Shown here: one piece after another, positions 26,981-37,473 of the stretch
How the letters are laid out: the number at the start of each line of letters is the position of its first letter
Numbering within the stretch: position 1 is the first letter of the stretch
From: Catenovulum sp. 2E275
GTDB lineage: Bacteria > Pseudomonadota > Gammaproteobacteria > Enterobacterales > Alteromonadaceae
Assembly: GCF_025515275.1 (NCBI RefSeq)
Contig: NZ_JAOPFU010000022.1
Span: 1 to 59,747 of the forward strand
Length of the DNA stretch: 59,747 bases
Reading direction: 5' to 3'
Position numbers and translations under genes: made by a program
Notes under the pieces: generated by a model
Seen by the model: only the letters and a program-made list of their open reading frames with translations
Told to the model about the DNA's origin: nothing
The model's database searches: none

Positions 26981-29383
26981 TTAGTTTGCTGTTAATACTT
27001 GTAATACAGCAGAGCTGACATAACCACCTGTGTCTGAAAACTCCACTGTTACAGTGTTATTTTGTTGCAGTTGGTCGTATGTTACTGGAATTTCCACCAC
27101 ACCAAAAAAGTTTGGTCTACCTGTGCTGTTTTTCCCTTGTTTTTGGTCATAACCTTGCACGTCACTCGGAACTTTCACACTGTTTCCATTTATGTTCACA
27201 ATAGGTGTTAACGATTTGCCGTGGTCTCTACCTATGCCTAAACGCAACACTGCTTGCCCGTCAGTGCCTAGTTGTACTGAGTTAAACGCAAAGTTGATGC
27301 TGGTATTAGCGACAATTTCTTGTTGATAGCTGGTGGCATAATATCTTTGTTCAGTTGTCGACTCAGTGATGTTGATATCGTTGGCGTATACAAGTTTTAC
27401 TATCATAGTTGCTTCAGCTGGTAGTTCGATATTTTCAGGCAGTTCAGTTGCTGACTGCTCGGTAAATTGAGTTTCGTTATTGTCTGAGTAACTTAGTAGT
27501 TTAAAATCAACAGACTGCAAATCATTGTTAGTGAGCCCAAGGGTATTAACCGCCAGTTTTATATCATCAAATTCCAAATTGGTTAAAACAACATAAGCAG
27601 TATTGCCGTCAACATAACTCTCAGTTAATAGGTCGACTTCAGATGAGCTTGTGTCAACACGAGTTCCATTCACTTCAGACCACAATTGGTAAAAATAAAC
27701 ATGATCAGAGTAGACCCAAGTATTATCGTCTGAGCCGTCACGTTCTTTTTGTTGCATCATTAAACGGCTTGAATATGCAATGCTGTTGCCGTTGACATTA
27801 CGTCGACCCCATTCGGCTTTTACCGGAATAAATGGGATCACTTTTAAAATCGTGTTTGGGCGTTGCAAAAATTGTGTATTCATTGTGGTGATGGAGCGAA
27901 CTTTTTCGGCATCACGCTGCGGTGTCCAAGCTTGATTAACCCTAGCATGAACAGATGAGCCAACTTCTGAGATCAACATAGGTTTTACCGCACCATATTT
28001 TAAATAGGTGTAATGTTCTAGCATATCCAAGGTGGCTTCTAAATTACTGCCACGGCGATAACGCTCGCTGTTTTGAAAGGTTGGGAAATCGTATAAATGC
28101 AGCGAGATAAAATCCATATTGTCGCCTGCGGTATCAATAAAGAGTTTGTCTCTGTCTTCCCAGCGTTTAAAGTTGTCTTTGTCAAAATCTGGAAAAGCTA
28201 TGGTGTAACCACCAACCATGACATTGTCATTGTTTGCATTTTTTCTGATTTCTGCTGCTACTGTATTGTGGAATTCAAAAACTTTTAACGGTTCAACATA
28301 GTTCGCTTGGCCTTCTCGGTCGGTTGTTAAATCGTATAAAGGTTCATTCATAACCTCAAAATAGACAGGTTGAGCTTGGCCTAGATCATTGTCATTTAGC
28401 GCGAAAAATTTGGCTAAAAATTGCGACATGTAATGTCCAGTCGCTGTGCCAAACGGCTCTTGTGCTGTGTCAGTTTGTGAAAATGCCCAAGCTGGGTCGC
28501 CATTAACTGGATTAATCAATGTGCCCTCTGGCCAATATGGATGTTGTTGACCGCCCATTATCATGTCTTGCATTCTATCTTCGACCAAGCGCGCGTTAAC
28601 ATACTTATATCCAGAGTTTTTGTCGTAAACCCATTTTACGTCCCCTCCACGTTGGCTAGCTGACGCCTCGTCAACAAAACCTGCACGATTTGCGTCTTCA
28701 GATACATTACGTAAATTCCAACCGATAGAGCCAGTATCTCGGCCAAAATACACATCATACCCTTGCATAAAGTCGAGCATTAAGTTTTCACCCAGTTCAT
28801 TCGGCGCGTTTAGGCTATGGCCATCGTTTTGCCCCCAATCGTTTTCTAAACTAGACGCATGTATATTAATGTATTTTTTACGCTCAAATTTATCTATGCC
28901 ACCGATACTGTGTTTGGTATTTAACTTAACATTTACTTGCACAATGTCGTTGTCGACTATGGGCTGTGCCATAGTGGTCACAGAGAATGTTTTATTTACA
29001 GCGTTTACGCTGACAGTAGCGACAGATTCTGTTTGATAAGTATTGGCGGAAGAGACTCTAATTCTAAGTGAATCACCATTGTTTAATTTGCCAGCTAAGC
29101 TGGTGTAACTACCATCGTTGATTGAATACTCGCCGCCACTAATGGAAATATCAATCGCAGTATTTATGCCTTTGATAACAACAAGATTTGATTCAACTTG
29201 AGTGTTTAAGCCAATATCTTTTACTGCCAAAAAGGTAAAATTATCTGGTGTGCTATCCAGTGTTTCTTCTGTTTTATTTTCATCGTCAATGCTGACGGAG
29301 CCACCTCCACAAGCGACTAAACTCAGCATTGAGCTTAAGCAAATTGCAAGCAAAGGTATTTTAGCGTGACCTCGAGTAAGCAT
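26981..29383 (-). CDS. GH86-type beta-agarase/beta-porphyranase lipoprotein
   Basis: 800 residues from ATG 29383, with AAGG 8 bp before it. Lipobox LVAC, then Ig-like N-terminal strands. The catalytic TIM barrel has VYFEVMNEPLYDL (acid/base Glu 347) and KPMLISEVGSSVHARV (nucleophile Glu 473). C-terminal beta domains follow. The block order agrees with GH86 enzymes that cut agarose or porphyran internally. It starts divergently from GH2, sharing a 137-bp promoter region that contains a perfect operator palindrome. Assignment to GH86 rather than GH50 rests on family memory; GH50 proteins have a different barrel start. Confidence 0.8.
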   Translation of the reverse strand: MLTRGHAKIPLLAICLSSMLSLVACGGGSVSIDDENKTEETLDSTPDNFTFLAVKDIGLNTQVESNLVVIKGINTAIDISISGGEYSINDGSYTSLAGKLNNGDSLRIRVSSANTYQTESVATVSVNAVNKTFSVTTMAQPIVDNDIVQVNVKLNTKHSIGGIDKFERKKYINIHASSLENDWGQNDGHSLNAPNELGENLMLDFMQGYDVYFGRDTGSIGWNLRNVSEDANRAGFVDEASASQRGGDVKWVYDKNSGYKYVNARLVEDRMQDMIMGGQQHPYWPEGTLINPVNGDPAWAFSQTDTAQEPFGTATGHYMSQFLAKFFALNDNDLGQAQPVYFEVMNEPLYDLTTDREGQANYVEPLKVFEFHNTVAAEIRKNANNDNVMVGGYTIAFPDFDKDNFKRWEDRDKLFIDTAGDNMDFISLHLYDFPTFQNSERYRRGSNLEATLDMLEHYTYLKYGAVKPMLISEVGSSVHARVNQAWTPQRDAEKVRSITTMNTQFLQRPNTILKVIPFIPVKAEWGRRNVNGNSIAYSSRLMMQQKERDGSDDNTWVYSDHVYFYQLWSEVNGTRVDTSSSEVDLLTESYVDGNTAYVVLTNLEFDDIKLAVNTLGLTNNDLQSVDFKLLSYSDNNETQFTEQSATELPENIELPAEATMIVKLVYANDINITESTTEQRYYATSYQQEIVANTSINFAFNSVQLGTDGQAVLRLGIGRDHGKSLTPIVNINGNSVKVPSDVQGYDQKQGKNSTGRPNFFGVVEIPVTYDQLQQNNTVTVEFSDTGGYVSSAVLQVLTAN

Positions 29384-29452
29384 AGTGTACAACCTTATAT
29401 AAACTGATTTACCAATAAGTTTCTTATAGGTATGTTAATGTGTTGACTGTAT

Positions 29453-29464
29453 ATTGTATACAAT
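29453..29464. promoter_or_regulatory. Operator candidate ATTGTATACAAT (GH86/GH2 divergent promoter)
   Basis: Perfect 12-bp palindrome centred between the divergent GH86 and GH2 genes; could control both. Confidence 0.65.
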
Positions 29465-29520
29465 TTAATATGTTTTTAACTAAAAACTTACGCATAAATA
29501 CATTTATGAGGAATTGCCAC

Positions 29521-32070
29521 ATGCTCAGGAACATACTGTGGATCTGCTTATTATTGGGGTTTTCGCAACTAAGTTTTGCCAATGCCAATAAAACATTACG
29601 CGAAACAGATTTTAATTTTGATTGGAAATTTACATTAGTTGAAGATACAAAATTACCGCAAAATATACCCTTGCAAGACGACAATTGGCGCGATGTTCGC
29701 TTGCCTCACGATTGGAGTGTTGAAGCATCTTTTGCGGAAAAATGGGAGGGCGCAACAGGTTATTTGCCCGGTGGTGTTGGTATTTATCAAAAGCATTTTA
29801 AAACTCCGGCCAATCCAAACGAATTTAATGTGTTTGTTTTGTTTGATGGCGTTTACAACAATGCGACTTTTTGGCTAAACGGCGAAAGACTAGGAGAAAA
29901 CCCCTATGGTTATTCACCCGTTTATTGGGATTTAACCGACAAATTATATACAGACGGTAGAGAGAATATTATTACTGTGCATGTTGATCACTCGCGTTAT
30001 GTGGACAGCCGCTGGTATACAGGTAGTGGTATTTATCGCAATGTAAAATTAGTCACTGTCAATAAGCTACATATTCCAATTTGGGGTACTTTTGTCACTA
30101 CACCTGAAATATCCACCGACAAAGCTCAGGTTGATTTGGCTGTGCAAGTGCAAAATAATTTTGCCACAGATGTTGAATTTGAATTAACCACTAAGATAGT
30201 TGATGACCAAGGCCGCACCGTGGGAAAAATTGCAAGTCAAGTGCAGTTAGCTAAACATTCATCAGACACAGTAAAGCAGAGTTTAAACATATATAACCCA
30301 AAACTTTGGGATACAGAAAACCCCAATCTATATAAAGCAATTACTTATATAAATTTTAATGGCAAGCAGCTAGATGCATACACCACAAACTTTGGTGTAC
30401 GTGATATCAAGTTTCAAGCGGGTAAAGGCTTTTTCTTAAATGGCAAGCCAACCCTTATGAAGGGGGTTAGTCTTCACCATGATGGCGGTTTAGTTGGTGC
30501 TGCAGTACCTAAAGGTGTATGGGAGCGTAGGTTAAAAATATTAAAAGCTAGTGGTGTTAACGCAATTCGTACCGCACATAACCCGTTTTCTGAAGAGTTT
30601 TTAGACCTGTGTGATGAACTTGGTTTGTTAGTACAAAATGAGTTTTTTGATGAGTTTGATTATCCAAAAGATAAACGACTAAACAAAAACGATAGACATG
30701 ATGACTACATATCGCGCGGTTATACCGAGCATTTTCAAACTTGGGCAAAAAGTGATTTAACCCGCACTATGTTACGTGATCGTAATCACCCGAGTGTTGT
30801 CCAGTGGAGTATAGGTAACGAAATAGAGTGGACTTATTTAAATTACCGTTATGTAACAGGTTATTGGGACCCAAGCAAACCAGAATTAGACAACAATAAT
30901 TTTTGGGGCGGATTGCCAAAATTTAGCCCGGACGAACTTAAACGACGCTTCGAGCAGTCAGATAAAGGCCAATACAAACTGCATGAGACTGCTAAAAAAC
31001 TCGCAGATTGGACAAGAGAATTAGATGATACAAGGCCTGTCACCACCAATATGATAATTCCTCAAGTGAGCTTGGTATCAGGTTATGCGGATGTGGTGGA
31101 TATTATTGGTTTTAGCTATCGCAACATTACTATTCCGTGGGCTCAAAAACATTTCCCCGAAAAACTAATTACCATTAACGAAAATCCAGGCTTGTGGAAC
31201 GATTGGAAAATGGTATTAGAGCATCCGGGCGTATTCAGCATCTTTATGTGGACTGGTATAGATTACATGGGTGAGCGCCATAATAAATGGCCAGAAAAAA
31301 GTGGCTGGGGTGATATTTTAGATTTAGCTGGTTTTAAACGTCAAGGCTGGAACTACTTTAAAAGTATTTGGGTTAATCAGCCGCATTTGTCACTAGGAAC
31401 ATTACCTTTAGCTGAATCTGGCTTTAAACAAGATGAACTGTCCGGATTAGCATTGCCATTAGCCGAAGATTCAAACGGCTGGGGAGCTAGTTATGCATGG
31501 CGAGATTCTAATCTGCATTGGAACTATAAAATTGGTGAACCCGTGTTAGTTGAGGTGGCATCTAATCATGCAACTGTTGAGTTGTTGCTAAATGGCCGTT
31601 CGTTAGGGTTTAGAAGTATGTCTGAAAGTGTTAACCGGGTGATGCGTTGGATTGTACCGTACCAGCCTGGTACATTGACTGCCCGAGCTGGATTTTCTGG
31701 GCAAGAACAACAAGTGCAACTGACCACTACAACAGCACCTGTGAAATTGAGTGTAACCTCAGATAAAAATGCCCTAGCGGCGGATGCGTACGATGTCGCG
31801 CATCTGGTGGTGCAATTGCGTGACAACGCGGGCCGAGCAGTTACTACAGGCGAAACTCAAGTTAACTTCGAAATAACAGGCCCTGCCAAGTTGCTTGGTG
31901 TTGACAATGGTGCTCCAGACAATATTCAAGACTTTCAATCAAATAAAATAGTGACCAAACGCGGTAGGGCGTTGGCAATTATCCAATCGACCAAGCAGTC
32001 AGGCACTATTAGAGTGAAAGTAACAGCAGAAAATTATCCAGCACAAACTATCATTATTGATAGTGAATAA
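29521..32070 (+). CDS. GH2 beta-galactosidase, exported
   Basis: 849 residues. ATG 29521 is chosen because GAGGA lies nine bases upstream and the signal peptide [20 protein letters not shown] begins there; upstream ATGs lack this. Sugar-binding jelly-roll ([17 protein letters not shown]), Ig-like domain, then the barrel with [45 protein letters not shown] (acid/base Glu 434) and [10 protein letters not shown] (nucleophile Glu 554), and C-terminal Ig-like domains. It would remove terminal beta-galactose from agar- or porphyran-derived oligosaccharides in the periplasm. First gene of the rightward cluster. Confidence 0.92.
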   Translation: MLRNILWICLLLGFSQLSFANANKTLRETDFNFDWKFTLVEDTKLPQNIPLQDDNWRDVRLPHDWSVEASFAEKWEGATGYLPGGVGIYQKHFKTPANPNEFNVFVLFDGVYNNATFWLNGERLGENPYGYSPVYWDLTDKLYTDGRENIITVHVDHSRYVDSRWYTGSGIYRNVKLVTVNKLHIPIWGTFVTTPEISTDKAQVDLAVQVQNNFATDVEFELTTKIVDDQGRTVGKIASQVQLAKHSSDTVKQSLNIYNPKLWDTENPNLYKAITYINFNGKQLDAYTTNFGVRDIKFQAGKGFFLNGKPTLMKGVSLHHDGGLVGAAVPKGVWERRLKILKASGVNAIRTAHNPFSEEFLDLCDELGLLVQNEFFDEFDYPKDKRLNKNDRHDDYISRGYTEHFQTWAKSDLTRTMLRDRNHPSVVQWSIGNEIEWTYLNYRYVTGYWDPSKPELDNNNFWGGLPKFSPDELKRRFEQSDKGQYKLHETAKKLADWTRELDDTRPVTTNMIIPQVSLVSGYADVVDIIGFSYRNITIPWAQKHFPEKLITINENPGLWNDWKMVLEHPGVFSIFMWTGIDYMGERHNKWPEKSGWGDILDLAGFKRQGWNYFKSIWVNQPHLSLGTLPLAESGFKQDELSGLALPLAEDSNGWGASYAWRDSNLHWNYKIGEPVLVEVASNHATVELLLNGRSLGFRSMSESVNRVMRWIVPYQPGTLTARAGFSGQEQQVQLTTTTAPVKLSVTSDKNALAADAYDVAHLVVQLRDNAGRAVTTGETQVNFEITGPAKLLGVDNGAPDNIQDFQSNKIVTKRGRALAIIQSTKQSGTIRVKVTAENYPAQTIIIDSE

Positions 32071-32110
32071 GGTCTAGTGCAAGAATTGGCATTTTATACT
32101 GGAATGATTT

Positions 32111-32122
32111 ATTGTTAACAAT
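32111..32122. promoter_or_regulatory. Operator candidate ATTGTTAACAAT (GH117)
   Basis: Perfect 12-bp palindrome in the GH2-GH117 gap, 82 bp before the GH117 start; suggests a second promoter inside the cluster. Confidence 0.65.
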
Positions 32123-32204
32123 GTACAATTTGTTTTGTCTCGTGTATATTGCCAATTCAAGTGAAAAATATGACTTGGTGTCCAAGTGTAAAGTGGTGAA
32201 TTAT

Positions 32205-33284
32205 ATGTCTGAACAAAAATTGAGTTTAGCCAGTAAACGCGCGCTAGAGCGTGGCTATGATGAAAAAGATTCTCAATGGTTGATTGAGTTTGAAGTAGAA
32301 CCTTTATTTGGTGATTTTGCTTTTGAAGAAGGCATTATTCGACGAGACCCAACAGCAGTAATTGAGGTAGACGGTCTTTACCACGTTTGGTATACCAAGG
32401 GGCAAGGCGAAACCGTTGGTTTTGGCTCTAGCAACCCTGAAGATAAAGTATTTCCATGGGATTTAACTGAAGTGTGGCACGCAACTTCAGCTGATGGTTA
32501 TACTTGGAAAGAACAAGGTATGGCAATTGGCCGTGGTGAAGCTGGTCGGTTTGATGATAGAGCGGTTTTCACCCCAGAAGTTTTGGCGCATCAAGGTAAA
32601 TATTATTTAGTCTATCAAACCGTGCAATTTCCTTATACCAATAGACAATATGAAGAAATTGCTATTGCTTGGGCTGACTCGCCATTCGGCCCTTGGAATA
32701 AATCTGACGCACCTATTTTAAGTCCAGCCAAAGATGGTGAATGGGATGGTGACGAAGACAACCGATTTCATGTTAAATCAAAAGGGAGTTTCGACAGTCA
32801 TAAAGTACATGATCCCTGTTTAATGGTGCTAAACAATAAGTTTTATCTGTATTACAAAGGTGAAACTATGGGCGAAAGCATGAACTTTGGCGGTCGTGAA
32901 ATCAAGCACGGTGTAGCTATTGCTGACAATATTTTAGGCCCTTACATTAAATCTGAATATAACCCAATATCGAATTCTGGCCATGAAGTGGCGGTATGGA
33001 ATTTTAACGGTGGTATTGCGTCACTGATCACGACTGATGGCCCAGAAAAAAACACCATTCAATGGGCAGCCGATGGCATTAACTTTGAAATTATGTCGCA
33101 CATTAAAGGTGCTCCGGAAGCTTTGGGGATTTATCGTGATCCTGAAGGAAAAGAAATTGCAGCGCCGGGTTTAGAGTGGGGTTTATGCCACAAGTATGAC
33201 GATAGCTGGAATTGGAACTATATCTGTCGTTACCGTATTAAGCGCCAAATTCTCGATGCTGGTACTTTTCAAAACAGCAACTAA
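32205..33284 (+). CDS. GH117 alpha-1,3-(3,6-anhydro)-L-galactosidase
   Basis: 359 residues from ATG 32205 ([20 protein letters not shown]), no signal peptide, so cytoplasmic. Five-bladed propeller signatures: [74 protein letters not shown] and [20 protein letters not shown]. This order and the closing NWNYICRY are those of neoagarobiose hydrolases of GH117, which release 3,6-anhydro-L-galactose from neoagarobiose. Downstream by 32 bp is a sugar-acid kinase for the resulting pathway. A related but distinct protein is at 51888-53111. Confidence 0.88.
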   Translation: MSEQKLSLASKRALERGYDEKDSQWLIEFEVEPLFGDFAFEEGIIRRDPTAVIEVDGLYHVWYTKGQGETVGFGSSNPEDKVFPWDLTEVWHATSADGYTWKEQGMAIGRGEAGRFDDRAVFTPEVLAHQGKYYLVYQTVQFPYTNRQYEEIAIAWADSPFGPWNKSDAPILSPAKDGEWDGDEDNRFHVKSKGSFDSHKVHDPCLMVLNNKFYLYYKGETMGESMNFGGREIKHGVAIADNILGPYIKSEYNPISNSGHEVAVWNFNGGIASLITTDGPEKNTIQWAADGINFEIMSHIKGAPEALGIYRDPEGKEIAAPGLEWGLCHKYDDSWNWNYICRYRIKRQILDAGTFQNSN

Positions 33285-33316
33285 ATCGACACTTTGGTAA
33301 TTAAAAAGGTAATTAT

Positions 33317-34243
33317 ATGAATAGGTTGTTGGTTGTCGGCGAAGGTATGGTTGAATTTAAATACGCAGCCGACGGCAATCTTATCCAAAAATTTGCTGGT
33401 GACACACTCAACGCGGGTATTTATGCCAAGCGTTGGTCTCCTGCAACAGATGTGAGTTATTATAGCGCGTTAGGCTCAGATATTTTTAGCCAAAAAATGC
33501 GTGCCTATTTAATGCATGAGCAGATAACAACTCAGGCCGTTTTGCAAAGTAGCAACGCTAATATTGGTATTTACGCCATTCAAACAGATGAAGGTGGTGA
33601 GCGTTCTTTTACCTATTGGCGTAAAGAGTCGGCTGCAACACAAATGGTTGACTTGTTATTAGCAAGTGGTGGTGCTGCACTGTTGCCAACTGCAGATATA
33701 GTATTTTTTAGTGGGATATCTTTGGCCATTTTGACCGATGCAAATAAAAGCAAATTGCTTGAAATTCTTCAACAAGTACAAGCGCAAGGTTGCAAAATTG
33801 CATTTGATCCTAATTATCGTCCACGTATGTGGCGCGACCAACAGCATGCAATTGAGTGGATTGAAAAGGCATATCAATTGGCTGATATTGCACTACCAGG
33901 ATTGGATGAACATCAAGATTTGTTTAGCCATAACACAGTAGATGCTGTTAAAAATTACCTACTCCAGCTAGGTACGAACGAGTTTGTAATTAAAGCAGGC
34001 ATGCAAGGTGTGTACGGTTATTCAGCCGCTGAAGATGATTGCCATGTGTCATTTAACCCAGCACCGAATCAACTAGATTCAACCGCGGCAGGTGATTCTT
34101 TTGCTGGCACTTATTTAGTTTCACGAATTATTGGTAACTCCGTATTACAAGCAATTAACAATGCGGATAGTGTTGCCAGAGAAGTTGTGCAACACCCAGG
34201 TGCAATTATGGATGCGCACTTGTACCAACAGGCTTTTAAATAG
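33317..34243 (+). CDS. kdgK: PfkB-family kinase, probable 2-keto-3-deoxy-gluconate/galactonate kinase
   Basis: 308 residues. N-terminal LLVVGEGMVEFKYAADGN and the gapped GDTLNAGIYAKRW match KDG kinases. The C-terminal signature DSTAAGDSFAGTYLVSR holds the catalytic Asp in a GAGD-like motif (AAGD here). It phosphorylates 2-keto-3-deoxy sugar acids with ATP. In agarolytic bacteria this step handles 2-keto-3-deoxy-galactonate made from anhydrogalactose, which fits the GH117 gene directly before it. The dehydrogenase, cycloisomerase and aldolase of that route are not in the window. Confidence 0.85.
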   Translation: MNRLLVVGEGMVEFKYAADGNLIQKFAGDTLNAGIYAKRWSPATDVSYYSALGSDIFSQKMRAYLMHEQITTQAVLQSSNANIGIYAIQTDEGGERSFTYWRKESAATQMVDLLLASGGAALLPTADIVFFSGISLAILTDANKSKLLEILQQVQAQGCKIAFDPNYRPRMWRDQQHAIEWIEKAYQLADIALPGLDEHQDLFSHNTVDAVKNYLLQLGTNEFVIKAGMQGVYGYSAAEDDCHVSFNPAPNQLDSTAAGDSFAGTYLVSRIIGNSVLQAINNADSVAREVVQHPGAIMDAHLYQQAFK

Positions 34244-34524
34244 CTGATAAAACCTTTGGCATTATTTGTAGACGCTTTAGTAGTCGTGCTCGTGTGATGA
34301 GCAATTAGCAGGGATGCTTTTTTTACTATTCCAATATCACTCCAACAAATTTTGTTTTTTTTTTGACCTAAAAGTAAATTCTATTTAGCTAAAATCATAT
34401 ATAAATTCGATTTAATTAATCTTTTGGCTGATTTTAAATAGCTCATGGCCAATTTTTAAAGCCTTTATTCTACAAATCTGTCATAAAGTATTATTGTCAT
34501 CAATAAACAATTTGAGGTGTGTAG
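34244..34524. other. Intergenic region before the sulfatase pair
   Basis: 280 bp, very AT-rich. TGCTC/GAGCA and a following TTTTTTT run near 34290-34325 could end the upstream transcript weakly. ATTGT and ACAAT occur at 34493-34511 but 9 bp apart, not the 2-bp spacing of the operator candidates. Probably contains the promoter of the sulfatases. Confidence 0.4.
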
Positions 34525-35988
34525 GTGAAGTCAGGTCATTCAGGTAAAAAATCGATCGTTATTAATTTGGGATTACTCATTCTAGCTTTAGTGGCATTTC
34601 CCTCGGCATTAATGGCCAAAGCTGTTGGTAAACAACCCAACATTTTATTTATTTTGGCCGATGATGCTGGTTATCACGATTTTGGCTTTCACGGTAGCCA
34701 AACCATGAATACCCCTAATTTAGACCAACTCGCTAAACAGGGTATTTTATTTACCAATGCTTATGTCAGTGCTGCTGTTTGTGGCCCTTCACGCGCTGGT
34801 ATTTTAACTGGTAAATACCAACAAAAATTCGGGTATGAAGAAAATAACGTCCCTGGGTATATGAGTGCTTCCGGTATCACTGGTGATGATATGGGGTTGC
34901 CATTAGAGCAAAAAATACTGCCACAATACTTGAAAGAATTGGGTTATACCACAGCCCTTATTGGCAAATGGCATCAAGGTAATGCGGATAGGTTTCATCC
35001 AACTAAACGAGGTTTCGACTATTTTTATGGTTTTCGTGGTGGAGCACGTAGTTATTTCCCATTCGGAGAAAACAACCCAAATTATCGGCCGGAAGACTAT
35101 TTAGAAGAAGGGTTTGGTAATTTTAAGGAAAGCCCGAGATATTTGACGGATGCATTAGTTGATAAAACCATAGCTTTTATACAGCAAAGTCATTCAAACA
35201 AAACTCAAACGGCTAAACCATTTTTTGCATTTCTATCCTTGACTGCTGTGCATGCACCAATGGAAGCGGAAGAAGCCGACTTAGCTCAATATCCTAATTT
35301 ACAAGGTAAACGCAAAACGCTTGCGGCAATGACCTTATCCATGGATAGAGCAATTGGACGTTTGTTAAACAAACTGGATCAGCTAAATTTAGCCGACAAC
35401 ACGCTCGTTGTTTTTACTAATGATAATGGTGGCCCAACTGATCACACCGCTGCAAATAATGCGCCGTTAAGTGGCACTAAAGCTAATCATTTAGAAGGTG
35501 GTATTCGAGTGCCTTTTATTATGCGTTGGCCAACTAAATTGCCTAAGCAGCAAGTGTATTCCCAACCCGTTATTACGTTAGATTTATTACCAACTTTTTA
35601 TCAAGCCGCTGGTGGTCATTCTCAACAATTGGCTGATATTGATGGAGTGAATTTATTGCCTTACTTAACTAACAATCGCAAAACGAAATTGTCTGAAAGA
35701 CCACATCAGGCTCTTTATTGGAAAAAAGAAAACAGAGCCGCCATTCGTGACGGCGACTGGAAATTACTGCGTTATCCAGACAGGCCGGCAGAGTTATACA
35801 ACTTGGTAGAAGACCAATCAGAAAAAGTTAATTTAGCTCAACATTATCCAGAAAAAGTAGTTGATTTATATAAAAAATTATTTGCATGGGAGCTCACTTT
35901 AGAAAGACCTCTGTGGCAATTAAAACGCCAATATGAAGGAGACGCAATGCAACGAATGGACAAATTTAGAACGCATATCGCAGATTAA
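34525..35988 (+). CDS. S1-family sulfatase, exported (GTG start)
   Basis: 487 residues. GTG 34525 is preferred: GAGG lies eight bases upstream and the next ATG would cut off the signal peptide ([20 protein letters not shown]). [18 protein letters not shown] gives the metal-binding Asp pair. The formylglycine site is [11 protein letters not shown] with Cys 86; [20 protein letters not shown] and [12 protein letters not shown] are further S1 blocks. It would desulfate algal galactan oligosaccharides in the periplasm. Followed after 33 bp by a second, different sulfatase. Confidence 0.93.
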   Translation: MKSGHSGKKSIVINLGLLILALVAFPSALMAKAVGKQPNILFILADDAGYHDFGFHGSQTMNTPNLDQLAKQGILFTNAYVSAAVCGPSRAGILTGKYQQKFGYEENNVPGYMSASGITGDDMGLPLEQKILPQYLKELGYTTALIGKWHQGNADRFHPTKRGFDYFYGFRGGARSYFPFGENNPNYRPEDYLEEGFGNFKESPRYLTDALVDKTIAFIQQSHSNKTQTAKPFFAFLSLTAVHAPMEAEEADLAQYPNLQGKRKTLAAMTLSMDRAIGRLLNKLDQLNLADNTLVVFTNDNGGPTDHTAANNAPLSGTKANHLEGGIRVPFIMRWPTKLPKQQVYSQPVITLDLLPTFYQAAGGHSQQLADIDGVNLLPYLTNNRKTKLSERPHQALYWKKENRAAIRDGDWKLLRYPDRPAELYNLVEDQSEKVNLAQHYPEKVVDLYKKLFAWELTLERPLWQLKRQYEGDAMQRMDKFRTHIAD

Positions 35989-36021
35989 ATACAAACAAGT
36001 AATACTCAATAGGTAAATAAT

Positions 36022-37473
36022 ATGATGCAGTTAAATTATAAAAAAATAGGTTTGGCTTGGCTGTTTGTTTTAAGCTTTATCGGCTGTGCCCAAGCTCAAC
36101 AAAAACCGAATATTGTGGTTATTTTAGCCGATGATTTAGGATATCGGGATGTTGGTTTTACTGGCGCAAAAGATATCAAAACCCCCAATATCGACAAGCT
36201 GGCTCATAACGGCGTGATATTTAATAACGGCTATGTTACTCATCCATACTGCGGACCGTCTCGTGCTGGTTTGTTAACTGGACGTCATCAAGCTCGTTTT
36301 GGTATGGAGAATAATGTGTCATATTCTCCTGACGATAAGCATATGGGTTTACCGTTAACTGAAAAAACTTTCGCAAAACGCTTGCAAGAAGTTGGTTACA
36401 AAACCGCTATTTTTGGTAAATGGCATTTAGGTGGGGCGCCGCATTTTCAGCCAAATAAACGTGGATTTGATTATTTTTATGGTTTTTTAGATGGAGGCCA
36501 CCAGTATATGCCAGGTGAAGTGCATATAGGTGCCGACGGTTATTGGTTACCTATTATGCGTAATACTGGGGTAGCCGAGTTTGATGAATATTTAACAACA
36601 GCTTTGAGTAAAGATGCGGTTAAATTTATTGAACAAGCGCAAGATAATCCTTTTATGATTTATATGTCGTATAACGCGCCACATACGCCATTACAAGCAC
36701 CAGAAAAAACCATTGCCAAATACAAACACATCCAAGACAAAGAACGTCGTATTTACGCTGCAATGATTGATGAAATGGATCAAGGCATTGGTTTATTGGT
36801 TGATGCGTTAAAACGAACTAATCAGCTAGAAAATACACTTATATTCTTTTTGTCTGACAATGGTGGTGTTTACCCTGAAGAATGGTTGCCAACCTTTGAT
36901 TGGTCTGATAACAGTCCGTTTCGACGCGGCAAAGTTGCATTATTAGAAGGTGGTATACATGTACCATTTATTGCTCATTGGCCTGCAAAAATTAAACAGG
37001 GTTTTGAATTTGATGGATTAGTGTCGGCGCTAGATATTGCCGCTACTTCTGTAGCAATTGCTGGTGCGGATGCAAGTGATGGCTTGTTAGAAGGGGTTAA
37101 TTTAGAGCCTTATATGACTCAACAAAAAACTGATTCACCACATCAAGCGTTGTACTGGCGCTTAGAAGAAGCAGATCATATTTGGGCGGTAAGAACAGAA
37201 AGCGCAAAATATATGAATCAACCTTTGCCAAATGTAGGCCGGTCATTTTTTGATATGGTTAATGATCCATATGAGCAAAACAATATTGTTGACCAAGAAC
37301 CACAACAACAAGCTGAATTAGCAAAACTGTGGAACCAATGGAACAGCAAAAATATCAATAACATACTGCTACAGTCATGGGAATATAAAAAAGCCCGCGA
37401 TGATTTTTATAATCAGCTATTTGAGAAAAACAAAGCGGATGCGAAAGACAGGGCTGTTTATAATGTAGAGTGA
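36022..37473 (+). CDS. S1-family sulfatase, exported
   Basis: 483 residues, signal peptide ending near GCAQA. QKPNIVVILADDLGYRDVGF holds the metal-binding Asp pair; CGPSRAGLLTGRHQARFG holds formylglycine Cys 77. GKWHLGGAPHFQPNKRGFDY and FFLSDNGGVYPEEW are the other catalytic blocks. Second of a sulfatase pair whose members share layout but differ throughout, so they probably act on different sulfate positions. Its last 16 bp overlap the end of the convergent AraC-type gene. Confidence 0.93.
   Translation: MMQLNYKKIGLAWLFVLSFIGCAQAQQKPNIVVILADDLGYRDVGFTGAKDIKTPNIDKLAHNGVIFNNGYVTHPYCGPSRAGLLTGRHQARFGMENNVSYSPDDKHMGLPLTEKTFAKRLQEVGYKTAIFGKWHLGGAPHFQPNKRGFDYFYGFLDGGHQYMPGEVHIGADGYWLPIMRNTGVAEFDEYLTTALSKDAVKFIEQAQDNPFMIYMSYNAPHTPLQAPEKTIAKYKHIQDKERRIYAAMIDEMDQGIGLLVDALKRTNQLENTLIFFLSDNGGVYPEEWLPTFDWSDNSPFRRGKVALLEGGIHVPFIAHWPAKIKQGFEFDGLVSALDIAATSVAIAGADASDGLLEGVNLEPYMTQQKTDSPHQALYWRLEEADHIWAVRTESAKYMNQPLPNVGRSFFDMVNDPYEQNNIVDQEPQQQAELAKLWNQWNSKNINNILLQSWEYKKARDDFYNQLFEKNKADAKDRAVYNVE

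Noticed and set aside
34493-34511. Further operator upstream of the sulfatase pair
   Set aside because: ATTGT and ACAAT are present but 9 bp apart instead of 2, so the geometry does not match.
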